Part shown: positions 1 through 9,603 of the stretch, one piece after another
Position numbering within the stretch: position 1 is the first letter of the stretch
Layout of the letters: every line of letters begins with the position of its first letter
Assembly (NCBI RefSeq): GCF_007004065.1
Contig: NZ_VFSV01000006.1
Location: 62,001-126,000 of the forward strand
Origin: Palleronia caenipelagi
Lineage (GTDB): Bacteria; Pseudomonadota; Alphaproteobacteria; Rhodobacterales; Rhodobacteraceae
Length of the DNA stretch: 64,000 nt
Reading direction: 5' to 3'
Program-made: the position numbers and the translations under genes
The notes under the pieces: model-generated
What the model saw: the letters and a program-made list of their open reading frames with translations, nothing else
Told to the model about the DNA's origin: nothing
Databases searched by the model: none

Positions 1-716
1 AGCTCGCTCACCGCACTGGGGCGCCCGAGCCGATCATCCTGACCAGTTGGCTTACCCAATTCCTCTTCATCGAGCAGTACGTCCCGCAGGTCATCAGCGA
101 CCTGAAACGCCTCGCCAATCCGGGCGCCGAGCTCTTCCCAGGGCTCAGGGTCCTGCCCCGCCGCCGCCGCCCCCATCTGGGTCGCGGCGATGAACAGAGC
201 GCCAGTCTTGGCCCGGTGATAGGCAGAGAGGTCGATCTTTTCCTCGCTCTCCCAGCCCTGCCCGGCGCAGATGCCGTTGGGCATGCCACTCCGCTCCGAC
301 AGAATGGCCATGAGCTGGATCGCCCGGACGGGATCAATCTCAGCGGCGCGGATCAGCCCCTCAAAAGCCGCGATGATGAGCGAATCGCCTGCCAAGACAG
401 CAAGCGGTTCGGAAAAGGCGCGGTGGACGCTGGCTTTGCCCCGTCGCAGATCGGCGTCATCAAAGGCGGGCAGATCATCATGGACGAGACTGGCGCAATG
501 CATGATTTCCAGCGACGCAGCCGCCGCGTCGGTCAGACGGGGCTGATCGTCGCCACAGGCCAGCGCCACGCTGGTCAGAATAGTCGGGCGAATCCGGGCG
601 CCGCCGGGGGTGCAGGCGTAGTAGAGCGCAGCGCCCAACCGGGGCGGGGCGGATTTCCCCTGATGACGGCGCAGGGCCGCGGTAATCGCCGTTTCGATCC
701 GCTCAGAAATGGACAT
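1..716 (-). CDS. crtE: Geranylgeranyl diphosphate synthase CrtE (3' end beyond window)
   Basis: Cytoplasmic prenyltransferase that makes the C20 precursor for carotenoids and the bacteriochlorophyll tail. I read the frame from an ATG at 716; it stays open to base 1, giving 238 residues, so the C-terminus lies outside the window. Both aspartate-rich Mg-diphosphate motifs are present: DDLPAFDD at residues 80-87 (DDx4D form) and FQVADDLRD at 204-212. The segment GGARIRP at 38-44 matches the conserved GGKRxRP motif. It is transcribed divergently from crtD across an 83-base gap holding a PpsR/CrtJ-like palindrome, which suggests oxygen and light control. The crtE/crtD divergence matches Rhodobacter photosynthesis clusters. 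Identity is secure. Confidence 0.95.
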   Translation of the reverse strand, partial: MSISERIETAITAALRRHQGKSAPPRLGAALYYACTPGGARIRPTILTSVALACGDDQPRLTDAAAASLEIMHCASLVHDDLPAFDDADLRRGKASVHRAFSEPLAVLAGDSLIIAAFEGLIRAAEIDPVRAIQLMAILSERSGMPNGICAGQGWESEEKIDLSAYHRAKTGALFIAATQMGAAAAGQDPEPWEELGARIGEAFQVADDLRDVLLDEEELGKPTGQDDRLGRPSAVSE

Positions 717-752
717 GGGCGCCTCCGCCTTCAATCAGTCTAGACAGCAAAG

Positions 753-770
753 TGTCAATTTATGTGGACA
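753..770. promoter_or_regulatory. PpsR/CrtJ-type operator in the crtE-crtD intergenic region
   Basis: The sequence is a perfect TGT-N12-ACA palindrome (TGT 753-755, ACA 768-770), the consensus bound by the aerobic photosynthesis repressor PpsR/CrtJ. Its left arm overlaps a TTGACA hexamer on the minus strand (758 to 753) that could be the -35 box of crtE. A second TGT...ACA pair (763-782) has a 14-base spacer and fits less well. The role is inferred from motif and position. Confidence 0.75.
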
Positions 771-799
771 CACCTCGCGACACCTGTCAACGTCTAACC

Positions 800-2287
800 A
801 TGTCACAGGTCCTCGTCATCGGTGCAGGTCTGGGCGGATTGTCCGCCGCGATGCGCCTGGCCCATGCAGGGCTGAAAGTCGAGGTCTTCGAGGCGGCGCC
901 CTATCCCGGCGGCAAGCTGCGCGCCCTGCCCTCCCCGGCCGGCCCGGTGGATGCGGGGCCTACGGTGCTGACCATGGGCTGGGTCTTTGAGACGTTGTTC
1001 CACGATTGTGGCCTGAGCCTGGCTGACTATGTGACGCTGACGCCTGAGCCCCTCCTCGCCCGTCATTTCTGGCCCGACGGCACCCGGCTGGACCTCTACA
1101 GCGACCACGGCGCCTCCATCGAGGCCGTGCACGCAAGCCTCGGGGCGACAGCAGCGCGGGAGTTCCAGCAGTTCGATGCGGACACGGCGGCACTCTTTGA
1201 CGCGTTCCTCGACCCGGTCATGCTGGCACCGCACCCGAGCCTGTCAATGCTCACCGGCATCGTGCTCCGGAACCCCGGCCTCTGGCGCAAGATGGCGTCG
1301 GGCGCGACACTGACCCGTCATCTGAACCGGCGATTTTCCGAGCCAAAGTTGGCGCAGCTTTTCGGGCGCTATGCCACCTATGTGGGCGGACTGCCCCATC
1401 AGGTGCCCGCGCTCTTGTCGCTGGTCTGGCAAGCCGAAGCGGGCGGAATCTCCCGAGTCGAAGGGGGGATGCATCAAATGGCTCTCGGCATGGCCCAAGC
1501 CCTTCGCGATCTCGGCGGCGAAATCCACTGCGACAGCCCGGTTCGGCGGATCCTGCACGGCCCCGAAGTCGAGTTAGCCGACGGATCCCGCCGCACCTCC
1601 GATCACGTGGTCTTCAACGGAGATCCCAAAGCCCTCTGGCGCGGCGATCTGGGGGCAGATCCGAAACACGCGATCCGGCGGAGCGCGGTGTTGCCCCGGT
1701 CTCTCTCGGCGGAGGTCTGGACCTTTGCCGCCAGCCCGCGGGGCGCCGATCTTCACCACCACAATGTCTTTTTCGGCACTGATCCGACGACGGAATTCGA
1801 GCCTATTGGCCGCAGCAAAGCGCCCGAGGACCCCGCCATCTATGTCTGCGCACAGGATCGTGGAACCGGGCGCACGCCGCCTGCCGTCGAACGGTTTCAG
1901 ACCATCGTTAACGCCGCTCCCCTGTCGAACCGCGAGGAGGTCCGCCCATGTTACGAGACGACATTACACGCGCTGGCCCAGCGGGGGCTGAGCTTTGCGA
2001 GCCAAACGGACAAGGCACACCGGACGACGCCCAAGGACTTTGCAGCGCTGTTTCCCGGCAGTCTCGGGTCGCTCTACGGGCGATCCCCCAAGGGGATGCT
2101 GGCGACCTTCCAGCGCCCTTGCGCGCAGTCCCGGATGAAGGGGCTCTACCTCGCGGGCGGCGGAACCCATCCTGGAGCGGGGATGCCGATGGCGACGCTT
2201 TCCGGGAAGCACGCGGCAGAGGCGATTTTGAGCGACCGAACTTCGACCTCGACGTCCCGCCAGACGGCTACGCGTGGTGGTATCTAG
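800..2287 (+). CDS. crtD: Hydroxyneurosporene/methoxyneurosporene desaturase CrtD
   Basis: FAD-dependent carotenoid 3,4-desaturase of the spheroidene branch. The N-terminus carries the dinucleotide-binding motif VIGAGLGGLSAA, followed by FEAAPYPGGKLR and a GPT block typical of the CrtI/CrtD family. The C-terminal FAD-contact region reads GLYLAGGGTHPGAGMP. Length is 495 residues, usual for the family. I start at the ATG at 800. A GTG at 752 would extend the frame but lies inside the PpsR-like site and would make the leader part of the operator. The 3' end overlaps crtC in another frame, so the two are probably translationally coupled. Confidence 0.93.
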   Translation: MSQVLVIGAGLGGLSAAMRLAHAGLKVEVFEAAPYPGGKLRALPSPAGPVDAGPTVLTMGWVFETLFHDCGLSLADYVTLTPEPLLARHFWPDGTRLDLYSDHGASIEAVHASLGATAAREFQQFDADTAALFDAFLDPVMLAPHPSLSMLTGIVLRNPGLWRKMASGATLTRHLNRRFSEPKLAQLFGRYATYVGGLPHQVPALLSLVWQAEAGGISRVEGGMHQMALGMAQALRDLGGEIHCDSPVRRILHGPEVELADGSRRTSDHVVFNGDPKALWRGDLGADPKHAIRRSAVLPRSLSAEVWTFAASPRGADLHHHNVFFGTDPTTEFEPIGRSKAPEDPAIYVCAQDRGTGRTPPAVERFQTIVNAAPLSNREEVRPCYETTLHALAQRGLSFASQTDKAHRTTPKDFAALFPGSLGSLYGRSPKGMLATFQRPCAQSRMKGLYLAGGGTHPGAGMPMATLSGKHAAEAILSDRTSTSTSRQTATRGGI

Positions 2288-3180
2288 ACGCCCTCTCCGA
2301 AGACGGACGACGGGGTGTCTCCGTCATCGGCTTCATAGGGTCTGTTTTTTCACCGTGGTATCGCTGGTCCGGACGTCGCAATCCGGCAAACCATGTGTGC
2401 CTGAACGTGGCGACCTACGGGCCCGGCGGGCGGTTCACCATGACGGACAGGGGCGAGACGACCCTGCACCAGAGCCGGTCAGAGTTAAGCATCGGCCCCT
2501 CCGCCATGCGGTGGGAGGGCGACCGGCTGATCGTCGAAGTCAACGAAGTCTCGTCCCCGCCGCTGATTTCGCGGGTGCGGGGGCATATCACCGTGACGCC
2601 CTCCGCCGTGACGGACCGGGAGCTGTGCCTGACACCCGATGGCGCCCATATCTGGCGTCCCTTCGCGCCTACGGCCCATGTGGAGGTCGATCTGGGCAAG
2701 CGCGCACAATGGCAGGGCGAGGGTTATTTCGACGCCAATTTCGGCACCCGCGCGCTGGAGGCGGATTTCTCCTACTGGACGTGGGGACGGTATCCCCTGG
2801 CCGATGGGACCGCGTGCTTCTACGACGCGGTGCGCCGCGACGGGACGCATCTGGCCAGCGGATTCCGCTTTCACGCGGATGGACGGTCAGAGAGGTTGGA
2901 GACGCTGCCCCCGCTCCAGCGGCTGCCCCGATCGCTCTGGGCTGTGATGCGGGAGACCCGGGGCGATGCAGGCAGTCGGCCCAAAACCGCGCTATCGATG
3001 CTCGACGCACCCTTTTATTGCCGCTCGGCGGTGACGACACGGATCGACGGCTACGAGACCACTGGCGTGCATGAAGCGCTCGACCTCGACCGTTTTCGGG
3101 GGCCGTGGCTAATGCCGATGCTGGCCGTCCGGGTCCCACGCCGGGCGCGGTGGAATCAATCGCGGCCCGCTCGCTCGTAA
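2119..3180 (+). CDS. crtC: Carotenoid 1,2-hydratase CrtC (hydroxyneurosporene synthase); start unresolved
   Basis: Adds water to the psi end group of neurosporene or lycopene in the spheroidene pathway. Family-typical stretches begin near 2239 (PNFDLDVPPDGYAWWYLDA) and continue through GFIGSVFSPWYRW, NVATYGPGGRFTMTDRG and GYFDANFGTRALEADF to VHEALDLDRFRGP. No ATG, GTG or TTG lies in frame between the TTG at 2119 and the body of the protein; the ATG at 1948 is far upstream inside crtD. I give 2119 as the only nearby conventional start, without a visible ribosome binding site. The true start may be non-canonical. The gene overlaps crtD by at least about 50 bases and overlaps the convergent SURF1-like gene by 25 bases. 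Confidence 0.85.
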   Translation: MRAVPDEGALPRGRRNPSWSGDADGDAFREARGRGDFERPNFDLDVPPDGYAWWYLDALSEDGRRGVSVIGFIGSVFSPWYRWSGRRNPANHVCLNVATYGPGGRFTMTDRGETTLHQSRSELSIGPSAMRWEGDRLIVEVNEVSSPPLISRVRGHITVTPSAVTDRELCLTPDGAHIWRPFAPTAHVEVDLGKRAQWQGEGYFDANFGTRALEADFSYWTWGRYPLADGTACFYDAVRRDGTHLASGFRFHADGRSERLETLPPLQRLPRSLWAVMRETRGDAGSRPKTALSMLDAPFYCRSAVTTRIDGYETTGVHEALDLDRFRGPWLMPMLAVRVPRRARWNQSRPARS

Positions 3181-3869
3181 CGGATCAGGATCACCATTCC
3201 CCCGACTACCATTGCGCAAAGGGCGAACCACGTCAGCGCGTAGGACAGATGGGTGTTGCGAAAGGTGACCACCGTCAGCCCGCCGACCGGCCAGGGATCA
3301 GACGGTCCGGCATCGACGAAGATCGGCAGGACCTCCGGCACACCAACGGCGTCGGCCATCGCGGCGACGTCGCGGGAATACCACCACCCGCCCTCCGGAT
3401 CGTTGTCCCGCAGAAACGCCCCGCCCGGCTCGGTCAGCCTTGCGAGACCCGTGACGGTCACCTCACCGGTAGGGCTGGGATCATCGCGTGTGGCCGGGTC
3501 ACGCTGGTCCGGGGGCACAAAGCCCCGGTTGACGAAGACGGCAGGCGCACCGTCTCGGATCAGAGGCGTCAGAACCCAGTATCCGCCCCCCAGCTCAGTC
3601 ACGGCCTTGACCAGCAATTCCCGGTCGTGGGCAAATCGGCCTGTGACCGTCGCCGGCTGGTATTCGACGAGGGGATCAGGCTGGCCGATGAGGCTGTCCA
3701 CCGGAACCGGATCGCTGGCAAGGCGCGCCTCAACCCGCGCGATGAGGTCCTTCTTCCAGCCGAGACGCTGGAATTGCCAGACCCCGAGACCGGCCAGCGT
3801 CACCGCCAGCACAGTCCCGAGGGTGAGGATCAGACCCAGCAGCCAGACCGGCCGCCGCCGGTCAGCCAT
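3156..3869 (-). CDS. SURF1-family oxidase assembly protein
   Basis: Membrane protein that helps assemble haem-copper terminal oxidases. The 237 residues show the family plan: an N-terminal helix (about 8-29) followed by LGVWQFQRLGWK, a periplasmic domain with VNRGFVPPDQR and TGLARLTEPGGAFL, and a C-terminal helix (about 208-230) preceded by NTHLSYALTWFALC. Its ATG overlaps the end of cyoD by 8 bases, so it is the last gene of the cyo operon. This placement implies it serves the bo3-type quinol oxidase. The stop codon lies inside the 3' end of the convergent crtC. Confidence 0.93.
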   Translation of the reverse strand: MADRRRPVWLLGLILTLGTVLAVTLAGLGVWQFQRLGWKKDLIARVEARLASDPVPVDSLIGQPDPLVEYQPATVTGRFAHDRELLVKAVTELGGGYWVLTPLIRDGAPAVFVNRGFVPPDQRDPATRDDPSPTGEVTVTGLARLTEPGGAFLRDNDPEGGWWYSRDVAAMADAVGVPEVLPIFVDAGPSDPWPVGGLTVVTFRNTHLSYALTWFALCAMVVGGMVILIRYERAGRD

Positions 3870-4245
3870 CTGAGAGGCGACCGCCGTCCATCCCGGGCAT
3901 CATGTAGCTGTCCATGTTCAGCATCACCCAGATCGTGCCCACGACAGCGATGACCAGAACGATAATGGTGAACGCCATGGCGGAGAGCACCCAGCCCTGT
4001 TGCGCTTTGGGCGACATATGCAGGAAGTAGATGATGTGGACCACCATCTGCACCACGGCACAGGCCAGCACCAGAATGCCGGTCATCTGCGCCGAGGCAA
4101 AGCCGCCGGCCATCACGACGCCAAAGGGGATCACCGTGAGAATCACCGACAGGACAAAGCCGGTGACATAGGACTTTTTCGACCCGTGGGGCATCTGCGC
4201 GCCCAGCTCATGGCCATGATCGTGGGAAAGGTCAGAAGCGCTCAT
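3862..4245 (-). CDS. cyoD: Cytochrome o ubiquinol oxidase subunit IV CyoD
   Basis: Small inner-membrane subunit of the bo3 oxidase, 127 residues with three predicted helices (KSYVTGFVLSVILTVIPFGV; TGILVLACAVVQMVVHIIYFL; a third near residues 90-113). The phrase HIIYFLHM is typical of CyoD. The start ATG at 4245 shares its A with the TGA stop of cyoC, indicating translational coupling. The N-terminus is hydrophilic and His-rich, as in relatives. Confidence 0.95.
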   Translation of the reverse strand: MSASDLSHDHGHELGAQMPHGSKKSYVTGFVLSVILTVIPFGVVMAGGFASAQMTGILVLACAVVQMVVHIIYFLHMSPKAQQGWVLSAMAFTIIVLVIAVVGTIWVMLNMDSYMMPGMDGGRLSDG

Positions 4246-4871
4246 CAGATCATCCCGAACAGATAGACAAAGGTGAAGACGCCGATCCAGATCACGTCGA
4301 GGAAGTGCCAGAACATGGACAGACACTCGACCCGGCGCTCATTGGCGGGGGACAGGCCGTGCTTGCGAAGCTGCACCACCAGCGTGAACAGCCAGATCAG
4401 ACCAAAGGTCACGTGCAACCCATGGGTGCCGACCAACGCAAAGAAAGACGACAGGAAGGCCGACCGCTGCGGGCCGGCGCCCTCATGGATCAGGTGATAG
4501 AACTCGTAAAGTTCGATGCACAGGAACGCAGCGCCGAAACAGGCCGTGATCAGCAGCCAGCGGATCACACCGCTCAGATCCTTGTCCTGCATCGACAGCA
4601 TCGCAAAGCCGTAGGTGATCGACGACAGCAGCAGCATGGCCGTGTTCACCGCGACCAATGGCAGCTCAAAGATCTCCTTGGGCGTCGGGCCTCCGGCATA
4701 ATTGCCCCCCAGAACCGCAAAGGTCGCAAACAGGGTCGCAAAGATGAGGCAGTCGCTCATCAGGTAGATCCAGAAGCCCAGCGCGGTCGAGGTGCCCTCG
4801 GGATGCTCGGGCTCCTGCTCCAGATGGAAGACGCGCTCGTCAGTCGGGGCGGTCAGAACTTCGGTGCTCAT
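4245..4871 (-). CDS. cyoC: Cytochrome o ubiquinol oxidase subunit III CyoC
   Basis: Five-helix subunit III of the quinol oxidase, 208 residues. Typical phrases are LGFWIYLMSDCLIFATLFATFAVL and the C-terminal FWHFLDVIWIGVFTFVYLFG. I start at the ATG at 4871 (protein begins MSTEVLTAPTDE). The longer reading to 4910 would run back into cyoB. Only 4 bases separate it from the cyoB stop. Confidence 0.95.
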   Translation of the reverse strand: MSTEVLTAPTDERVFHLEQEPEHPEGTSTALGFWIYLMSDCLIFATLFATFAVLGGNYAGGPTPKEIFELPLVAVNTAMLLLSSITYGFAMLSMQDKDLSGVIRWLLITACFGAAFLCIELYEFYHLIHEGAGPQRSAFLSSFFALVGTHGLHVTFGLIWLFTLVVQLRKHGLSPANERRVECLSMFWHFLDVIWIGVFTFVYLFGMI

Positions 4872-4875
4872 GGTG

Positions 4876-6885
4876 TCAAACAGCCTCGGTCGTTGCGTGA
4901 TCCACCGCATGCTCGGTCTCGCGGACCTCGGATGCCGGGATGTTGTAGGAACGGTCGTAGTTAAATGTGTGGTGGATCGCCGCCGCGATCATGCCCACGA
5001 AGGTCACCAATGCGAGCCACCAGATGTGCCAGACCAGCGCAAAGGCGAGCACGGTAGAAATCCCCGCGATGATCACACCCGCGCCGCTGTTTTTCGGCAT
5101 GTGGATGGGCTCGAACCCTTCGCGCGGCGGGACATAGCCGTGCTCCTTCATGTCGTGCCAGGCGTCGAGGTCATAGACCACCGGCGTGCGGGCAAAGTTG
5201 TAATGCGGCGGCGGGCAGGTCGTCGCCCATTCCAGCGTCCGGCCATCCTGCCAAGGATCGTTGGAATAGACCCGGTTGTTCTTGCGCTGGAGGATCGAGA
5301 AAAACACCTGCAGGGCGAGGGCCCCGATACCTGCGAGGATCAGCACCGCGCCGATGGCAGCCACAATGAAGAACGGCTGGAGCGTCGGGTCCTCAAACAC
5401 GCGCATCCGCCGTGTCACACCCATCAGGCCCATCACGTAGAGCGGAGTGAAAGCGACCCAGAAGCCGCCGACCCAGCACCAGAAGCTCACATGCCCCCAG
5501 AACTGGTTCATCCTGTAGCCAAAGGCTTTGGGCCACCAATAGTTGATACCTGCGAACACCCCGAACACCACGCCTCCAATGATCACGTTGTGGAAGTGGG
5601 CGATCAGGAACAGGGAGTTGTGCAGCACGAAATCCGCCGGCGGCACGGCCAGCATGACGCCCGTCATGCCCCCGATGGTGAAGGTCAGAAGGAAGGCGAT
5701 CGTCCACATCATCGGCAGCTCGAACCGGACCCGGCCTTTGTACATGGTGAACAGCCAGTTGAAGACCTTGGCGCCGGTGGGGATCGAGATGATCATCGTC
5801 GCGATGCCGAAGAAGGAGTTCACGGTCGCCCCGGAGCCCATGGTAAAGAAGTGGTGTAGCCAGACGAGGTAGGACAGGATGGTGATACAGACCGTGGCGT
5901 AAACCATTGAGTTGTAGCCAAAGAGCCGCTTACCCGAGAAGGTCGCTGCCACTTCGGAGAAGATCCCGAAGATCGGCAGGATGAGGATGTAAACCTCCGG
6001 GTGGCCCCAGATCCAGATCAGGTTGACGTAGAGCATCGGGTTCCCACCAAGGTCATTGGTGAAAAAGTTCATGCCCAGATAGCGGTCCAGCGCCAGCAGG
6101 GTGATGGTCGCCGTCAGGACCGGGAAGGTCGCCACGATCAGGATGTTGGTGCAGAGCGCCGTCCAGGTGAAGATCGGCATCCGCATCAGGGTCATGCCGG
6201 GCGCGCGCATCTTCAGGATGGTCACCAGCAGGTTGATCCCTGACAGCGTTGTCCCGACGCCAGCCACCTGCAAACCCCAGATCCAGTAATCGACACCCAC
6301 ATAGGGCTGAGCCTCGGAGCCGGAGAGCGGCGGGAAGGCCAGCCAGCCGGTCTGGCCAAATTCACCGATGAACAGCGAAACCATCATCATCACCGCGCCG
6401 CCAACGGTCATCCAGAAGCTGAAATTGTTCAGGAAAGGGAAGGACACGTCACGGGCACCGATCTGGAGCGGAACCACATAGTTCATGAAGCCGGTCACGA
6501 AGGGCATCGCCGCAAAGAAGATCATGATCGTCCCGTGGGCGGTAAAGATCTGATCGTAATGGTGCGCGTTCAGATAGCCTTCGTTGCCGTCGAAGGCCAT
6601 CGCTTGCTGGGCCCGCATCATGATCGCATCGGCAAAGCCGCGCAGGAACATGATCAGACCAAGGATCATATACATGATCCCGATTTTCTTATGGTCCACG
6701 CTGGTGAACCAGTCATGCCAGAGCGTTCCCCAAAGCCGGAAATAGGTAATCGCGGCCATCGCGCAAACGCCGATGATCACGACCCCGACAAAGGTCCCCC
6801 AGACGATGGGCTCCTGAGGGATGGCATCCCAATTCAGGCGACCCAGAAGAAAGGTTGTTTCGATTTCACCACTACCAGCAGCCAT
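4876..6885 (-). CDS. cyoB: Cytochrome o ubiquinol oxidase subunit I CyoB
   Basis: Catalytic haem-copper subunit that reduces O2 to water and pumps protons. The 669 residues match the long CyoB type. Visible signatures include [16 protein letters not shown] (low-spin haem ligand helix), [14 protein letters not shown] (the His-Tyr CuB pair region), WLHHFFTMG (CuB histidines) and [11 protein letters not shown] (histidines of the binuclear centre). It follows cyoA by 11 bases. The absence of CuA ligands in the partner CyoA marks this as a quinol oxidase rather than a cytochrome c oxidase. Confidence 0.97.
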   Translation of the reverse strand: MAAGSGEIETTFLLGRLNWDAIPQEPIVWGTFVGVVIIGVCAMAAITYFRLWGTLWHDWFTSVDHKKIGIMYMILGLIMFLRGFADAIMMRAQQAMAFDGNEGYLNAHHYDQIFTAHGTIMIFFAAMPFVTGFMNYVVPLQIGARDVSFPFLNNFSFWMTVGGAVMMMVSLFIGEFGQTGWLAFPPLSGSEAQPYVGVDYWIWGLQVAGVGTTLSGINLLVTILKMRAPGMTLMRMPIFTWTALCTNILIVATFPVLTATITLLALDRYLGMNFFTNDLGGNPMLYVNLIWIWGHPEVYILILPIFGIFSEVAATFSGKRLFGYNSMVYATVCITILSYLVWLHHFFTMGSGATVNSFFGIATMIISIPTGAKVFNWLFTMYKGRVRFELPMMWTIAFLLTFTIGGMTGVMLAVPPADFVLHNSLFLIAHFHNVIIGGVVFGVFAGINYWWPKAFGYRMNQFWGHVSFWCWVGGFWVAFTPLYVMGLMGVTRRMRVFEDPTLQPFFIVAAIGAVLILAGIGALALQVFFSILQRKNNRVYSNDPWQDGRTLEWATTCPPPHYNFARTPVVYDLDAWHDMKEHGYVPPREGFEPIHMPKNSGAGVIIAGISTVLAFALVWHIWWLALVTFVGMIAAAIHHTFNYDRSYNIPASEVRETEHAVDHATTEAV

Positions 6886-6896
6886 GAGCGGACCTA

Positions 6897-7904
6897 TCAG
6901 TTCTGTTCGTTTGCGGCGACGTCGAGCGTGCCGTGTGAGACGGAAGAGTGGCTCTCGGAGGCGTCGCCATGCGCCCCGTCGCCATCGTGACCTTCGTTGG
7001 TCATGGAGCCCCCACCCGTGCCGTGATCCATCTCATCGATGCAGGTCTGGCCCTCTTCGACGCAGCGGTTGAGGATATCGTGGTAAAGATCCGGGTCTGA
7101 GACGGTGTAATAGCGGACTTTCTCGCGCGACGTGGGCTCGGCCAGCTTGAGATACGCCTCGCGGGTCAGCTCGGTGCCCTCAGCGCGCACCTTTTCGACC
7201 CATGCGTCAAATTCCTCGTTCGACATCCCGTGGAACGTGAACCGCATCCCCGAAAAACCGGCTCCACTGTAATGGGACGAGCGACCCTTGTAGGCGCCGG
7301 GCTCGTTCACGACCGCGTTCAGCTCAGTCTCCATGCCGGGCATTGTGTAGATCATCCCCGCAAGCGCCGGGATATAGAACGCGTTCATCACATCCGACGC
7401 GGTCAGGCCAAACTCGATCGGCACATCGACGGGCGCAGCAGACTCGTTGACCACCGCAATGCCCTGCTCGGGATAGAAAAACAGCCATTTCCAGTCGAGC
7501 GCCACGACCTTGACCACCAACTCTTCTTCACCGTCCTCCACACCCGTGGCGGCGCTGTCGAGAGCACGATAGGGATCAAGCTTATGCGTCGTGACCCAGG
7601 TAATCGCGCCCAGCCACATAATGATCACCAGCGGCGCGGCCCAGATCAGCAGCTCCAGCTTGTTGGAGTGCGCGTAGGCCGGATCGTATCCCTGCGGTGC
7701 ATCCTGACCGGCGCGGTGATGGTACTTCTTTGCAATCACCACGATGGCCACCATGACCGGCGCTACGATGAGCAGGATCAGGATGGTCGTAATCAGGAGA
7801 ACATCGCGGAGCTGTTCCGCAACCCAACCTGAGGGAGAGAGGACGTCTGACTGGCATCCCGCAAGGAATAGCGTCAGCCCGAGTATGAGGAGGCGTCTGG
7901 TCAT
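6897..7904 (-). CDS. cyoA: Cytochrome o ubiquinol oxidase subunit II CyoA (lipoprotein)
   Basis: Quinol-oxidase subunit II, 335 residues from the ATG at 7904. A lipoprotein signal is clear: [17 protein letters not shown], with lipobox LAGC. Two further helices follow (about 37-60 and 83-103) and then the cupredoxin domain with [19 protein letters not shown]. In the region that would hold CuA the sequence reads [16 protein letters not shown] without the Cys-x3-Cys pair, as in CyoA. The tail is Asp/His/Gly-rich. It is the first gene of cyoABCD-SURF1; the promoter must lie in 7905-8134, where I see no confident hexamers. Confidence 0.95.
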   Translation of the reverse strand: MTRRLLILGLTLFLAGCQSDVLSPSGWVAEQLRDVLLITTILILLIVAPVMVAIVVIAKKYHHRAGQDAPQGYDPAYAHSNKLELLIWAAPLVIIMWLGAITWVTTHKLDPYRALDSAATGVEDGEEELVVKVVALDWKWLFFYPEQGIAVVNESAAPVDVPIEFGLTASDVMNAFYIPALAGMIYTMPGMETELNAVVNEPGAYKGRSSHYSGAGFSGMRFTFHGMSNEEFDAWVEKVRAEGTELTREAYLKLAEPTSREKVRYYTVSDPDLYHDILNRCVEEGQTCIDEMDHGTGGGSMTNEGHDGDGAHGDASESHSSVSHGTLDVAANEQN

Positions 7905-8134
7905 GAGCTCTTCGGCAATTGATTCACTGAGTGCTGGGGCTGCCAAATAGCGGGACAAACCGGGAGGTCCACCGCTTCACGCGGATTGGGGCATATTTTT
8001 TTGGGCGGTAACATTTCTAGGCCGCCGCCCCTTGCCTCCACCGGCAAAAACACCACCATTGTCCAGAACTGCGGCGGCTCTCATGCTGTCCGCTGCGCGA
8101 CTGTAAGACACATAAACCATGCGTTGGGGCAAAT

Positions 8135-9451
8135 ATGAACGCTACCACCCAAGATTCGCAGAACGGCCACGAGCACGAAGTCGGCCTGACAGACATCACC
8201 ATCGGCGTGATCATAGGGCGGACAACGGAATTCTTCGATTTCTTTGTTTTCGCCATCGCAGCCGTGCTTGTCTTTCCCTACCATGTTTTCCCATTCGTCC
8301 CGCTGCCCCTCGGGATGCTCTACTCGTTTGCCATTCTGGCGCTCGGCTTCATCGCCCGGCCCATTGGGACGGTGATCTTTACCGAGATCGACCGCCGCTA
8401 TGGCCGTGGCACGAAGATGACCGCAGCGCTCTTTTTGCTCGGCACCTGCACGGTGCTGATCTCATTTCTGCCCAGCTATGAAAAAGAGGGCTGGCTGACC
8501 GTTGCCAGCCTCATCGTATTTCGCATCGGGCACGGTATCGCCGTCGGCGGGTCATGGGACGGGATGTCGTCCCTACTGGCGAAACGCGCGCCTCAGGACC
8601 GCAAGGGCCGCGAGGCGATGGTGCCGCAGCTTGGCGCTCCGATCGGCCTGATCCTCGCCGCCAGCCTGTTCCTGTTCCTGACCACCAGCCTTACCGAGGA
8701 AGAATTCCTGCAATTCGGCTGGCGCTACCCGCTCTTCGTGGTGTTCGCTACAAACGTGGTCGCCCTGTTCGCCCGGCTGCGGATGTCCGTCAGCCCTGAG
8801 ATGACCGAACTCATGTATGGCGAGGACCTGAAGCCTCAGTCGCCGGCGAAAGGCCTGCGCGAAGAATGGCGCCCCATCATCCTGGGCGCGTTCGCGCCGC
8901 TCGCCGCTTCGGCGCTGTTCCACATGGTGACAGTGTTCCCGCTGGCGGTGACCTTCATCGACGATCGCTCTCTGGTGGACACGTTCCTGATCATCGAGCT
9001 GTTCGGAGCCTTCTTTGGCATCGGGGCGATCATGCTGTCCGGCCTCATCGCCGATGCGATTGGCCGACTGACCCTGCTGCGCTACACGGCCATCGGCATT
9101 GGTATCTTCGCCCTCATCTTCCCACTGGTCCTCAACCTGGGGGTCTTGGGTGCAGCGATCTACGTGGTCGTGGGCTTCGTGCTGCTGGGATTGGCGTTTG
9201 GACAGTCGTCGGGCGTGGTCGCCTCCGGCTTCCGCCCGGAAAACCGCTACTTTGCCTCGAACATCACGGCGGATCTCGCATGGATGTTCGGTGCGGGATT
9301 TGCACCTTTCGTGGCGCTGTTTCTGACCCTTAGCTTCGGCCTCTGGTCCGCGGGTCTTTATCTGCTGTCAGGCGCGGTCTGCACCTATGTCGTGCTGACC
9401 TATTTCCGGAAGGCTCAGATCCACCAGAACCGGTCCACTCAGAACGCCTGA
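8135..9451 (+). CDS. MFS transporter, metabolite:H+ symporter (MHS) type
   Basis: Twelve-helix inner-membrane transporter of 438 residues. The family mark is the loop 2-3 motif: FIARPIGTVIFTEIDRRYGR, a variant of Gx3DRxGR. A GGSWDGMSSLLAKRAP segment resembles the GGEx2G motif of proline/betaine, ketoglutarate and other MHS carriers. The substrate cannot be read from sequence. It stands alone, divergent from cyoA and followed by a good terminator. Start ATG 8135; no strong ribosome site is visible. Confidence 0.85.
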   Translation: MNATTQDSQNGHEHEVGLTDITIGVIIGRTTEFFDFFVFAIAAVLVFPYHVFPFVPLPLGMLYSFAILALGFIARPIGTVIFTEIDRRYGRGTKMTAALFLLGTCTVLISFLPSYEKEGWLTVASLIVFRIGHGIAVGGSWDGMSSLLAKRAPQDRKGREAMVPQLGAPIGLILAASLFLFLTTSLTEEEFLQFGWRYPLFVVFATNVVALFARLRMSVSPEMTELMYGEDLKPQSPAKGLREEWRPIILGAFAPLAASALFHMVTVFPLAVTFIDDRSLVDTFLIIELFGAFFGIGAIMLSGLIADAIGRLTLLRYTAIGIGIFALIFPLVLNLGVLGAAIYVVVGFVLLGLAFGQSSGVVASGFRPENRYFASNITADLAWMFGAGFAPFVALFLTLSFGLWSAGLYLLSGAVCTYVVLTYFRKAQIHQNRSTQNA

Positions 9452-9478
9452 GTGACACCACATCTGTCATCTTCTCAA

Positions 9479-9510
9479 AAGCCGGGCCCGCAAGGCGCCC
9501 GGCTTCTTTG
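9479..9510 (+). terminator. Rho-independent terminator after the MHS transporter
   Basis: A 9-base stem (AAGCCGGGC 9479-9487 with GCCCGGCTT 9497-9505) and a 9-base loop are followed by a short T-rich run. It sits 28 bases after the transporter stop. Confidence 0.85.
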
Positions 9511-9603
9511 TGTGCAATCGACACCCCATTAGCTCCGGCGTCACCCGCATCCGCACCTCATTCAGCCCTGAAGCAAGCCCCTCGGAGTTCTCATGGGAAA
9601 GGT

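Noticed and set aside
763-782. Second PpsR operator
   Set aside because: The spacer between TGT and ACA is 14 rather than 12 bases; not counted as a site.
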